Positions 43,699 to 50,818 of a stretch of DNA of 64,000 nt are shown piece after piece. Where the stretch lies: the NCBI GenBank assembly GCA_900769325.1, contig CAAGGF010000064.1:85475-149474 (forward strand), read 5' to 3'. The position numbers and the translations under genes were made by a program. The notes beneath the pieces are model-generated. The model was given only the letters and a program-made list of their open reading frames with translations. It ran no database searches and was not told the DNA's origin. The stretch comes from Spirochaetia bacterium. GTDB taxonomy: Bacteria; Spirochaetota; Spirochaetia; Treponematales; Treponemataceae. The stretch's first letter is position 1. Every line of letters starts with the position of its first letter.

Positions 43699-45219
43699 AT
43701 GAAAATTCAAAAATCAAAAACGTTATTCTGTGCACTTTTAATTTCTTCAGTTTTTTTCAAAGCATTTTCCGACGATTTTCAAGACTTTGCTGATTTTTCA
43801 GATTTTTCTGATTTTAAAAATTCCGCAGAAAGCCCGTCAAATTTTTCAATAAACGGAAAAGCGTCAATCGAAACTAGAGCGTACATCGATTGTGACAGTG
43901 CAGAAGAAATCGCCGTCAGTGCACTTCCGCAAGGTGAACTTTCTTTTTCTTACAACGGAAAAAAGGCCGACGGAAAAATCAGTTTAAAACTCAACGAAGA
44001 AATCATAAAAAATCATCCGATTGACATAATCGACGAACTTGAAATCAAAGGTTATTTCGACTTTTTCTCAATCGAAGCCGGAAAAATGAAAACTGTCTGG
44101 GGAAAAGGAGACAAATATCATGTTCTCGACAATTTCAACGCCGATGACTACAGCGATTTTATAATTCCTGACTACATCGAAAGACGCATTTCAACACCGA
44201 TGATAAAACTAAATTTCGATATTCCTGTTTCAAACCTCCACATCGAAGCACTCTACGCCCCGATTCTTACAACCGACCATTTTGCTTCAAGCGGAAGATG
44301 GGTTCCTTCTCAAGTTCAAGCCTTAAATGAACAAGTAACAAAGGCTGCAGAAAATTTAGTCGCTATATCATTTAAAAATTATAATCAAGCACTTCTTAAT
44401 TACGATTCTGAAAACTTACTTTCTCAAGCTTCACTTTTAAAAGAAGGGAAAGCCTATCTTACAGCCCTGAATGCCGCAAACGATTTAAAATCAAATCCGT
44501 CTTCAATTTACCCTGACTTAATGACTTTAAAATACAGCCAGTTCGGCGGACGACTTACAGGAACTTTCGGTTCATTCGATTTAGGCTTAAGCTACTACAA
44601 CGGTTTCTACAAACAACCTACCGTAAATTACGATAAAATAGGAACTTACATTCAAAAGCGTCTTTCTGAAACTGCAACAGAAGAAGATAAATTTCTTTCC
44701 TACGACAGAAAACAGACTTTCGGTTTTGAAGCGGCAACAGTTTTGTGGCGGTTAAATCTTAGAGGCGAATTTGCATACAATTTGACAGAAGACACAGACG
44801 GAACAAATCCTTCGGTCAGAAACAATTCTCTCGGCTATCTTTTAGGCTTTGACATCGACCTTCCGTTCTGGAATATGAATTTAAATGTTCAGGAAACAGG
44901 AAATGTCATCTTAAATTCAGATAAAATCGAAGAAAACGCAAAAGATTTTGAAAAATCCGAATCAGGATATACTTCAAACAAAATTATCGCAAACATTACA
45001 ACTTCATTTTTCCACGACAAACTTGTTCCCGAAGTAACTGCAATATGGTCAATCGAAAGAAAAGATTTCGTCCTTCTTCCAAAAATCTCTTTTAAAGCAA
45101 ATGACGCACTCACTCTTACAGCAAAAGGAATGTACATTTTAAGCGGTGACGAAAACAGCGAATTCTACGCATGGAGAAAAAACAGTTTTGTAAGCATTTA
45201 CGCAAGCTGCCAATTTTAG
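43699..45219 (+). CDS. Outer-membrane beta-barrel of the RND operon
   Basis: The protein has 506 residues. The signal peptide ends at KAFS, and the mature protein opens with DDFQDFADFSDFSDFK, an Asp-Phe repeat also found in a periplasmic loop of the exporter gene of the same operon. The rest is beta-rich with many aromatic pairs and ends in SIYASCQF, a barrel terminus. Similar DUF1302-type proteins accompany MMPL exporters in other bacteria. It ends just before a strong terminator. Likely role: outer-membrane end of the exporter pathway. Confidence 0.82.
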   Translation: MKIQKSKTLFCALLISSVFFKAFSDDFQDFADFSDFSDFKNSAESPSNFSINGKASIETRAYIDCDSAEEIAVSALPQGELSFSYNGKKADGKISLKLNEEIIKNHPIDIIDELEIKGYFDFFSIEAGKMKTVWGKGDKYHVLDNFNADDYSDFIIPDYIERRISTPMIKLNFDIPVSNLHIEALYAPILTTDHFASSGRWVPSQVQALNEQVTKAAENLVAISFKNYNQALLNYDSENLLSQASLLKEGKAYLTALNAANDLKSNPSSIYPDLMTLKYSQFGGRLTGTFGSFDLGLSYYNGFYKQPTVNYDKIGTYIQKRLSETATEEDKFLSYDRKQTFGFEAATVLWRLNLRGEFAYNLTEDTDGTNPSVRNNSLGYLLGFDIDLPFWNMNLNVQETGNVILNSDKIEENAKDFEKSESGYTSNKIIANITTSFFHDKLVPEVTAIWSIERKDFVLLPKISFKANDALTLTAKGMYILSGDENSEFYAWRKNSFVSIYASCQF

Positions 45220-45221
45220 AA

Positions 45222-45265
45222 AAAAAAAGCACCGTAAACCTGATAAAAGGCACGGTGCTTTTTTT
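45222..45265. terminator. Bidirectional terminator
   Basis: A hairpin with stem GCACCGT (45229-45235) and ACGGTGC (45252-45258) is flanked by runs of A on the left and T on the right. It ends the exporter operon on the plus strand and the small lipoprotein gene on the minus strand. Confidence 0.9.
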
Positions 45266-45281
45266 AAACATTCAGTTTTTT

Positions 45282-45482
45282 TTACTGATTTAGCAATTCC
45301 ATTCCGAGATCACAAAGTTTTGCACAATCTTCACAAAGATATGCTTTTTCACCAAACGCTTCTTTTTCTTTCACAGTAACATTTTCGTTTCCGCAAGCGT
45401 CACATGTTCCCTTTTTTGCACAAGAAACAAAACCTACAACAGTTGCAAGCGAAAGTAAAGCCAACAAAACAATTTTTTTCAT
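45282..45482 (-). CDS. Small lipoprotein with two CxxC pairs
   Basis: The protein has 66 residues. The signal peptide ends with the lipobox GFVSC, so about 45 residues remain after processing. These contain CDACGNENV and CEDCAKLC, two CxxC pairs plus one more Cys, which looks like a zinc ribbon or rubredoxin-like knuckle. A ribosome site GGGAGAA stands before the ATG. It has its own terminator and a long upstream leader with a promoter at 45704-45731. A metal-binding lipoprotein outside the inner membrane is unusual because the periplasm is often oxidising. Its role is unknown. Confidence 0.8.
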   Translation of the reverse strand: MKKIVLLALLSLATVVGFVSCAKKGTCDACGNENVTVKEKEAFGEKAYLCEDCAKLCDLGMELLNQ

Positions 45483-45508
45483 ACCATTCTCCCATAAAAA
45501 GTCAATGA

Positions 45509-45639
45509 GGAAATATCAATTTCCGATTTAACTTTTTACGCTGTTCCGCAATGCAATGAGGAACAGCAGTTCAATAATAAGTTTGCAACGCAAACTTTAG
45601 GTAAGATAAAGCCGCGCTATTTTAGCGGTTTTATCTTAC
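45509..45639 (-). promoter_or_regulatory. Structured leader with four hairpins
   Basis: Four inverted repeats lie in a row: GGAAAT/ATTTCC (45509-45524), GCTGTTCC/GGAACAGC (45540-45567), AAGTTTGC/GCAAACTT with a three-base loop (45579-45597), and GTAAGATAAAGCCGC/GCGGTTTTATCTTAC with one mismatch (45601-45639). The last also contains CGCTA/TAGCG as a competing inner stem. On the minus strand they would all fall in the 5' leader of the small lipoprotein gene. They could be a regulatory RNA or a dispersed repeat; the sequence alone does not decide. Confidence 0.6.
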
Positions 45640-45703
45640 ACTCCTAAGAATAATTTTACGACACCTAAAAAAACTTTAATTTTTATAAATACCGCACATT
45701 TTT

Positions 45704-45731
45704 ATAATACTACCCAAATTTTACTTGTCAA
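45704..45731 (-). promoter_or_regulatory. Promoter for the structured leader
   Basis: On the minus strand TTGACA (45726-45731) and TATTAT (45704-45709) are 16 bases apart. Transcription would start near 45697, leaving a leader of about 215 bases before the ATG at 45482. Confidence 0.6.
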
Positions 45732-45761
45732 GGAAAAACAAAATTTTAATAAATAACAGCA

Positions 45762-46493
45762 CTATTCATCATCATCGTCAGATTTTTCAGGATAAAGATA
45801 TTTTTCAAGTCCGCGCTTTCCATAATTAAAAACCATGCTGAGATAAAATTTATTTTCCGTTCCAAAAATCACAGAACCAGTTTTCGAAATCGCATCGTCA
45901 TAATTTGCACCGTACCTATATTCTGAATAACCAGCAATTGGCAGTGAAAGTTCATACCCCGCTCCAAGCCCGAAAAGAAAACTTTTATTATTCACAAACC
46001 AGAAACGGTAGCCTAAATTAAGATTGAACATAAACATTTTTGAATTAAAACTTGATGTATGACTTGAACTGTCATAAGAATAAGATTTACTGTTCATTCC
46101 AAAACCAGGATTTACGACAAACGACTGATGCTCAGAAATGTTAAAACGAATGGCAGGAGCAAGATAAATATACCCTTTTGCCCCGAATGACATTTTTCCA
46201 GAATAAACAGTATCATTTCCGTCAAGCAGATTGAATTTAGAAAAAGTTCCAAACCCGTAAGAAAGACCAAGACCGACATCAAGAAATTTTACAGGAGAAC
46301 CAAAATAAAATCCCCACTGCATTCCAAAATCTAACGGTCGCTTAAACTCAGCATTTGAAGAATTGTCTTCTTCATCAACCATCGAAATAAAATCATACGG
46401 CAAATAACCAAGCGATAAATTCATCTCTACATTTGCACAAATAGCCTGAAGCGACAAAAAAACAACAGCAAAAAACAAAATAACTTTTTTCAT
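45762..46493 (-). CDS. Outer-membrane beta-barrel protein, paralogue A
   Basis: The protein has 243 residues, AGGAG before the ATG and a signal peptide (ILFFAVVFLSLQAICA). The mature protein starts with NVEMNLSLGYLP and alternates short strands (PLDFGMQWGFYFGSP, FLDVGLGLSYGFG, YIYLAPAIRFNISEHQSF), which suggests an eight- to ten-strand barrel. It is clearly related to its upstream neighbour (GMQWGFYFG vs ELQWGFYFG; KFLDVGLGLS vs KVFDAGLGLS). Unlike normal barrels it does not end in Phe but in an acidic tail KSDDDDE. Function is unknown; it resembles small outer-membrane proteins of treponemes in general layout. Confidence 0.75.
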   Translation of the reverse strand: MKKVILFFAVVFLSLQAICANVEMNLSLGYLPYDFISMVDEEDNSSNAEFKRPLDFGMQWGFYFGSPVKFLDVGLGLSYGFGTFSKFNLLDGNDTVYSGKMSFGAKGYIYLAPAIRFNISEHQSFVVNPGFGMNSKSYSYDSSSHTSSFNSKMFMFNLNLGYRFWFVNNKSFLFGLGAGYELSLPIAGYSEYRYGANYDDAISKTGSVIFGTENKFYLSMVFNYGKRGLEKYLYPEKSDDDDE

Positions 46494-46618
46494 AAAAACT
46501 CCTGAAGATTGCCCTACAAATTTTAAGATGAAAATTATAACGAAATATTATTTTTCTTGTTAACTTTTTCACCGGAATAATTTAAAGGAAATCCGCCTGA
46601 AAACTTTTTGATTATTTA

Positions 46619-47287
46619 TCATTTATCTCCAAAATTAAAAATGACCCCGAGATAAATCTTAACATCTATGGAATTCGTGTTGATTCCTCCAATATCTTCT
46701 ATTTCCGTGCTATTATCAGTATAAACAGAATAAGAAGAGCCACCTAAAATGGAAAAAGAAACATCAGAACCTACTCCAAGCCCAAAATGAAAACCATCTG
46801 AATTTATAAGCCATAATCTATATCCAATATCAAGATTTAAATTTATACCAAATTCAGTAACGCTTTTATTTAAAATCCAGTTCATTCCAACTCCAGGTGA
46901 AATTGAAACAGAATGCATGTCCCCAAAATTCAGCCTGAAAGCAGGTCCAAAAGTAATATAATTATTAAGTGCAACTCCATTCAATGACTTATTTCCTAGT
47001 TTTGCAGCGCCTTTATATACATCATAATCATGTATTGCACTAAAACCGACAGACAATCCCAGTCCCGCATCAAAGACTTTTCTTGGCTGACCAAAATAAA
47101 ATCCCCATTGAAGTTCTAAGCCTAATGGTGCATTACATTTTGCAATATAATTCTCTTGCTGCTGGTCTCTTCCTAAATCAACATTTTTAACAGGCGATAC
47201 AAAACAATTCATATCCATTTCTACATTAGCAAAAACGAATGTGCATGATAAAAGTAAAACAGCGAAAAAAGAAAAAAATCTTTTCAT
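46619..47287 (-). CDS. Outer-membrane beta-barrel protein, paralogue B
   Basis: The protein has 222 residues. I chose the ATG at 47287, eight bases after GGAGG. The signal peptide is FFSFFAVLLLSCTFVFA; a Cys occurs but not in a good lipobox. The body has the same strands as the downstream paralogue (NVEMDMNCF, ELQWGFYFGQP, VFDAGLGLSVGFS, FGPAFRLNFGDMHS, IGYRLWLIN) and ends in IYLGVIFNFGDK. The pair arose by tandem duplication. Spacing of 125 bases and separate ribosome sites allow independent expression. Confidence 0.75.
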   Translation of the reverse strand: MKRFFSFFAVLLLSCTFVFANVEMDMNCFVSPVKNVDLGRDQQQENYIAKCNAPLGLELQWGFYFGQPRKVFDAGLGLSVGFSAIHDYDVYKGAAKLGNKSLNGVALNNYITFGPAFRLNFGDMHSVSISPGVGMNWILNKSVTEFGINLNLDIGYRLWLINSDGFHFGLGVGSDVSFSILGGSSYSVYTDNSTEIEDIGGINTNSIDVKIYLGVIFNFGDK

Positions 47288-47327
47288 AATAAAACCCTCC
47301 AAAATTTTTAATTTATTACAAATTAAA

Positions 47328-47367
47328 TTACCTCGAAAAAATCAAAAAAACGAATTTTTCAAGGTAA
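47328..47367. repeat. Inverted repeat, possible terminator
   Basis: Arms TTACCTCGAAAAA (47328-47340) and TTTTTCAAGGTAA (47355-47367) pair with one mismatch. It lies 29 bases beyond the stop of the aldolase-like gene on the minus strand. No strong run of T follows, so a terminator role is plausible but not sure. Confidence 0.4.
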
Positions 47368-47395
47368 CCATTATTATAGTTATAATTTAATACGA

Positions 47396-48370
47396 CTATT
47401 CCTGACTTGTCAATTCTTTAAAATACTCGCAAATGTCTTTTCGTTTTTCTTTAGTATAAGAAATTGCTGTTCGTGGATGCTGATTATATAAACCGGTCAA
47501 AAGATATTGTAAATCAGCTCCCCAGACAATGCCTTTTTCTTTCATAGGAATCATATATTCTTCGATGAATTTTAAAACAGGATGAATGTTGTACTTTGGA
47601 TTTTTCAAGAAACCAATTATATTTTCCATTGCACAGTTTCCTGCCCCGCGTCCCATAGAAAGATAAGTTGCATCAAGAAAATCAACACCATCTCCGGCAC
47701 ATTCAATTGTATTTGCAAAAGCAAGTTTCTGATTGTCATGAGCGTGAATTCCAAGTTTTTTATTGTATTTTGCAGCAAATTCTCCAAACATATCGCAGAT
47801 TCGTGCCATTTCTTCAGGATAAATCGAACCGTAACTGTCAACAATATAAATTACATCTACAGGAGATTTTCCGACCATATCTAAAGCCGCACGAATATCG
47901 TTTTCCTGACCAGTTGAAAGTGCCATAATGTTGCAGCTTGTTTCATAGCCTTTTTTATGAGCATCTTCAATCATATCGATTGCTGTAGGCATCTGATGAA
48001 GATAAGTTGCAACCCGAACCAAATCAATTGGAGACTCGGAAGAATCGTGAATGTCTTCTTTATAATTACACCGACCGACATCAGCCATAACAGCAACTTT
48101 TACTTTTCGCTCACCGTCGCCTGTTACAGAACGAATATAATCATCATCACAGAATTTTGAAGGCCCGAATTTTTCTACATCGAACAGAGTTTTATCGGCT
48201 TTATAACCGAATTCCATATAATCAACACCGGCTTTTATATTTGCATTGTAAAGGGCTTTTGCAAATCCTTCTTCAAAATAAAAATCGTTTACAAGACCAC
48301 CGTCCCTTAAAGTCGCATCAACAACTTTGATTCCCGGACGATAATTCATCATTGCAGAAATATTTTTCAT
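47396..48370 (-). CDS. HMG-CoA lyase-like aldolase (DRE-TIM family)
   Basis: The protein has 324 residues from the ATG at 48370, chosen because GGAG precedes it; an in-frame TTG lies four codons upstream. The DRE-TIM metallolyase start is VVDATLRDGGLVNDFYF, giving Arg-Asp of the active site. The metal His pair is in LGIHAHDNQKLAFANT, and GAGNCAMENIIGFL is the C-terminal signature. Family members are 4-hydroxy-2-oxovalerate aldolase, HMG-CoA lyase and 2-isopropylmalate synthase. The sequence lacks a dehydrogenase partner nearby, so the substrate cannot be named. Proteins annotated only as aldolase catalytic domain-containing look like this. Confidence 0.85.
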   Translation of the reverse strand: MKNISAMMNYRPGIKVVDATLRDGGLVNDFYFEEGFAKALYNANIKAGVDYMEFGYKADKTLFDVEKFGPSKFCDDDYIRSVTGDGERKVKVAVMADVGRCNYKEDIHDSSESPIDLVRVATYLHQMPTAIDMIEDAHKKGYETSCNIMALSTGQENDIRAALDMVGKSPVDVIYIVDSYGSIYPEEMARICDMFGEFAAKYNKKLGIHAHDNQKLAFANTIECAGDGVDFLDATYLSMGRGAGNCAMENIIGFLKNPKYNIHPVLKFIEEYMIPMKEKGIVWGADLQYLLTGLYNQHPRTAISYTKEKRKDICEYFKELTSQE

Positions 48371-48744
48371 TTTATACTCCAAATTAACACTTTAAAAGTT
48401 CTAGTAATATTACCACAGAAAAAAAATAAATTCAGCATTTTTTAACGATTTATAACAATTTTGTTGATTTTTGAACACTTTTACAACATTTTGACACAGT
48501 ATAATGTATTAAAACGACACAATATTTTTAAAATTTTAGAAAATATTTAAATTCTGACACATCAAAAAAATTGGCTTTCTTAAATTTTCAAATTTTCTCA
48601 AATAAAATACGGGAAATTTTCAATAAAAAAGACGAATTTATAAAAAAACTGAAGTTTTTAAATATTGGCACGCTTATTGCATATATATAGGTGTAAGCAA
48701 AACTTACAAATAAAATTAAAATTAATAAGCATTGGAGGCCTATT
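48371..48744. other. Intergenic region between divergent aldolase and hsp20 genes
   Basis: This stretch of 374 bases is very AT-rich and has no gene. It holds the sigma-54 promoter of hsp20 near its right end and, about 200 bases upstream, TGTTG (48462-48466) and CAACA (48484-48488) in inverted order plus AACAA/TTGTT (48454-48465). These are possible activator sites. Nothing else is recognised. Confidence 0.5.
48666..48680 (+). promoter_or_regulatory. Sigma-54 promoter of hsp20
   Basis: TGGCAC (48666-48671), five bases, then TTGC (48677-48680) match the -24/-12 consensus of RpoN promoters. The GG at 48667-48668 and GC at 48679-48680 are exactly 12 bases apart. The start of transcription would be near 48692 and the ATG of hsp20 is at 48745. 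rpoN is encoded at 60860-62359. Confidence 0.85.
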
Positions 48745-49173
48745 ATGAATACACTTTCACTTTTTGATTCACTTTTCAACAACCAGTTCAACAACGATTA
48801 CGAACCGTTCAACTACCGAGTTTTTTATTCGCCAAAAGTTGATGTCTCAGAAACAGGAAATGCCTACAATCTTGAAATGGAACTTCCTGGACTTACTCAA
48901 AATGATGTCAACATCGAACTTGACGGAAGCAAACTTACAATCGCTTCTAAAAAAATCGAAAAAAATGCAAAAAAAGATTCCGGCGACAATGACGAAAAAA
49001 CAAAGTACCTTATAAAAGAACGCCGCGAAATGCAGTTCTCAAGAAGTTTTACACTTCCAGAAGATGTTGATTCAGAAAAAATCAGTGCAACCTTCAAAAA
49101 CGGAATTCTTTCTGTTGCAATCCCAAGAAAAGAACAGGCAGTTCCAAGAAAAATTGCAATCGAAGCAAAATAA
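48745..49173 (+). CDS. Hsp20 small heat-shock chaperone
   Basis: The protein has 142 residues, the normal length. An N-terminal Phe-rich arm (LSLFDSLFNNQFNNDYEPF) is followed by the alpha-crystallin domain from about residue 30 (PKVDVSETGNAYNLEMELPGL) to the strand FKNGILSVAIPRKE, with the C-terminal anchor IAIEAK. Such proteins hold unfolding proteins in an ATP-independent way in the cytoplasm. GGAGG lies eight bases before the ATG. Expression should depend on sigma-54 and an activator, to judge by the promoter at 48666-48680. Confidence 0.93.
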   Translation: MNTLSLFDSLFNNQFNNDYEPFNYRVFYSPKVDVSETGNAYNLEMELPGLTQNDVNIELDGSKLTIASKKIEKNAKKDSGDNDEKTKYLIKERREMQFSRSFTLPEDVDSEKISATFKNGILSVAIPRKEQAVPRKIAIEAK

Positions 49174-49214
49174 AATTGGAATATTCTTAAAAACAAAAGA
49201 ATAACCTTCATGTC

Positions 49215-49253
49215 AAAAAAGCAGGATTTAAAATTTAAGTCCTGCTTTTTTTT
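49215..49253. terminator. Bidirectional terminator after hsp20
   Basis: Stem AAAAAAGCAGGA (49215-49226) pairs with TCCTGC (49240-49245) and the following run of eight T. It ends hsp20 and, read on the other strand, the flavodoxin gene. Confidence 0.9.
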
Positions 49254-49259
49254 GAAAAA

Positions 49260-49787
49260 TTATAAAACCTCTGAAACAATCGCCTTTAAAGAATCAAAAT
49301 CAACAAAATCAACTTTTTTATTATAAGTTTCAATCATCGCCTTTGTTTCTGCATTCTGTTTTTCAGGTGGAAGAGACAAAGCTTTCTTGTACAAAAGATG
49401 CATCATGGTTTTATGAACAACTTTAAGTTTTGAATAATCGATTCCGCCCCTAAGATGAAAAATTTTTGCAAGATTTAAAAGTTCATTTGAAAGCTGAAGT
49501 TTAAGGCTTTCCCGAATATTTGAAATATTTTCACTGTTCTCTGGATCTGAAAGTCCGACAGTTGCAATTATAATTTTCTTCCCGTTAAAATTTGATTCCT
49601 TTTGAAAAGTTTTCTTCAAGCCCAAAACACCACCGGCATAAAGAGCACCGATATAAACAATCGTATCAAAATCAGAAAGCGACTTCACATCCTTAAACGA
49701 CTTTGCTTCTATTCCAGTAATTTTTGATAATTCTTCTGCATATTTTTTTGCCGAACCATATATTGAAGCATAAATTATAATTTTCAA
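49260..49787 (-). CDS. Flavodoxin-domain protein (HemG-like)
   Basis: The protein has 175 residues from a TTG start at 49787. I prefer it because GGAGG lies five bases upstream; an ATG four codons earlier would place that site inside the gene. The N-terminus (KIIIYASIYGSAKKYAEELSKI) is a flavodoxin FMN-phosphate loop, here SIYGSAKKYA rather than the usual TGNT form. YIGALYAGGVLG and IATVGLSDPE are the other FMN-near loops. It resembles the flavodoxin-like HemG/protoporphyrinogen oxidase group, which includes a longer C-terminal helical part, seen here. Electron partner is unknown. Confidence 0.82.
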   Translation of the reverse strand: MKIIIYASIYGSAKKYAEELSKITGIEAKSFKDVKSLSDFDTIVYIGALYAGGVLGLKKTFQKESNFNGKKIIIATVGLSDPENSENISNIRESLKLQLSNELLNLAKIFHLRGGIDYSKLKVVHKTMMHLLYKKALSLPPEKQNAETKAMIETYNKKVDFVDFDSLKAIVSEVL

Positions 49788-49934
49788 AATTTCCTCCATG
49801 CATAAATCGAAAGTCCTTTCATATTTTTATCGCTTCATTTTCAATTTTTTATAATTTAAAAACAAAAAAGCGTCCTTAAAATTCATTCAAAAGAAAATTT
49901 CAAAAGACGTTTTTTTTAAGCGTTTTCATTCAGT

Positions 49935-49969
49935 TAAAAAAACCTCTAAAAACTTCCGTTTTTAGAGGT
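49935..49969 (-). terminator. Terminator after the P-loop ATPase gene
   Basis: A perfect 12-base stem, ACCTCTAAAAAC (49942-49953) and GTTTTTAGAGGT (49958-49969), has a four-base loop. On the minus strand it is followed by seven T. It ends the gene at 49981-50658. Confidence 0.85.
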
Positions 49970-49980
49970 AATTTTGCCCT

Positions 49981-50658
49981 TTATTTAGACATCAAAAGTG
50001 TTTTTGAATCAAGTTTAATTGCCACACCAGAAACTTCTTTGTTGTCGCTTTTTAAAACAGAAAGTTCAAGATTTTTCCCGTTAGAAGCGATATGACAGAC
50101 AGTTGCAAACATAGAAAGTTTTGCTGCATCTGCTGATTCAGAAAGTTTTGCACTTTCATTTGTAAAACTGAACCATGCCGTCATTTTTTCTTGAGAAATG
50201 TAATCTGCGATAATTTTTAAATCTTCAGCAGAAAGTTTAACCATATCAACATCGTCGATTACAACTGCCGAAACATTTATTCCGCCTTCTTTTAATGCTT
50301 TGATTGTAGAAACAATTTTTGGCATTGAAAAAGATTCCTGATTCGTATTTAAAATTGTTCTTTCTGAAACGATTGTATCAGAAAGTTCTGCAATATCACC
50401 GAAATTCTTCTTTTTACCGATTTCTGCAAGAACGCTGTCATACCATGCAATTACATTTGAAGAATGCTGGTCAAATGAAATGTGCACGACATGTTTGTCA
50501 TTTAAAAGCGAATCAATTGCAAATTGAACCAATATCGAAGTCTTTCCTAATCCTTTTTTAGATGTAATTAATCCCATCTGACCATCTTTTAAACCGCCAT
50601 CTGCTGCATTTTCAAAAAATCGAACCGGGCTGTGTGAAATGAGATCCTGTTTAACCAT
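49981..50658 (-). CDS. RecA/KaiC-like P-loop ATPase
   Basis: The protein has 225 residues. The ATG at 50658 follows AAGGAG; an earlier in-frame start lies in a region without ribosome site. The Walker A motif is ITSKKGLGKTSIL (Gly-Leu-Gly-Lys-Thr) and Walker B is SAVVIDDVDM. Between them VVHISFDQHSSNVIAWYDS is the typical RecA-fold second strand, as in KaiC and DnaB-like ATPases. The protein is short and has no DNA-binding or helicase extension. A regulatory or assembly ATPase of the KaiC/GvpD type is the best guess. It is a single-gene unit between two terminators. Confidence 0.72.
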   Translation of the reverse strand: MVKQDLISHSPVRFFENAADGGLKDGQMGLITSKKGLGKTSILVQFAIDSLLNDKHVVHISFDQHSSNVIAWYDSVLAEIGKKKNFGDIAELSDTIVSERTILNTNQESFSMPKIVSTIKALKEGGINVSAVVIDDVDMVKLSAEDLKIIADYISQEKMTAWFSFTNESAKLSESADAAKLSMFATVCHIASNGKNLELSVLKSDNKEVSGVAIKLDSKTLLMSK

Positions 50659-50748
50659 ATAAAACTCCTTGTGGTGAAAAACACCAGCGATGCATAATTT
50701 TCCAGATTTTGAAAACATTTCTCTAAATTTTTTAAAGACTGTTAAAAC

Positions 50749-50783
50749 AAAAAATGGACCTATTTAAATAATAAGTCCATTTT
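50749..50783 (-). terminator. Terminator after the EF-G gene
   Basis: Arms AAAATGGAC (50751-50759) and GTCCATTTT (50775-50783) form a nine-base stem. On the minus strand a run of T follows. It lies 36 bases beyond the stop of the EF-G gene. Confidence 0.8.
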
Positions 50784-50818
50784 CCTTAAAAGTCCACTAA
50801 AAACTTTTAAACCGTAAG

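Noticed and set aside
49865..49918. Hairpin AAAAAAGCGTC with GACGTTTTTTTT
   Set aside because: The paired part is only four to five bases with a bulge and no gene reads into it on the plus strand, so I do not call a terminator.
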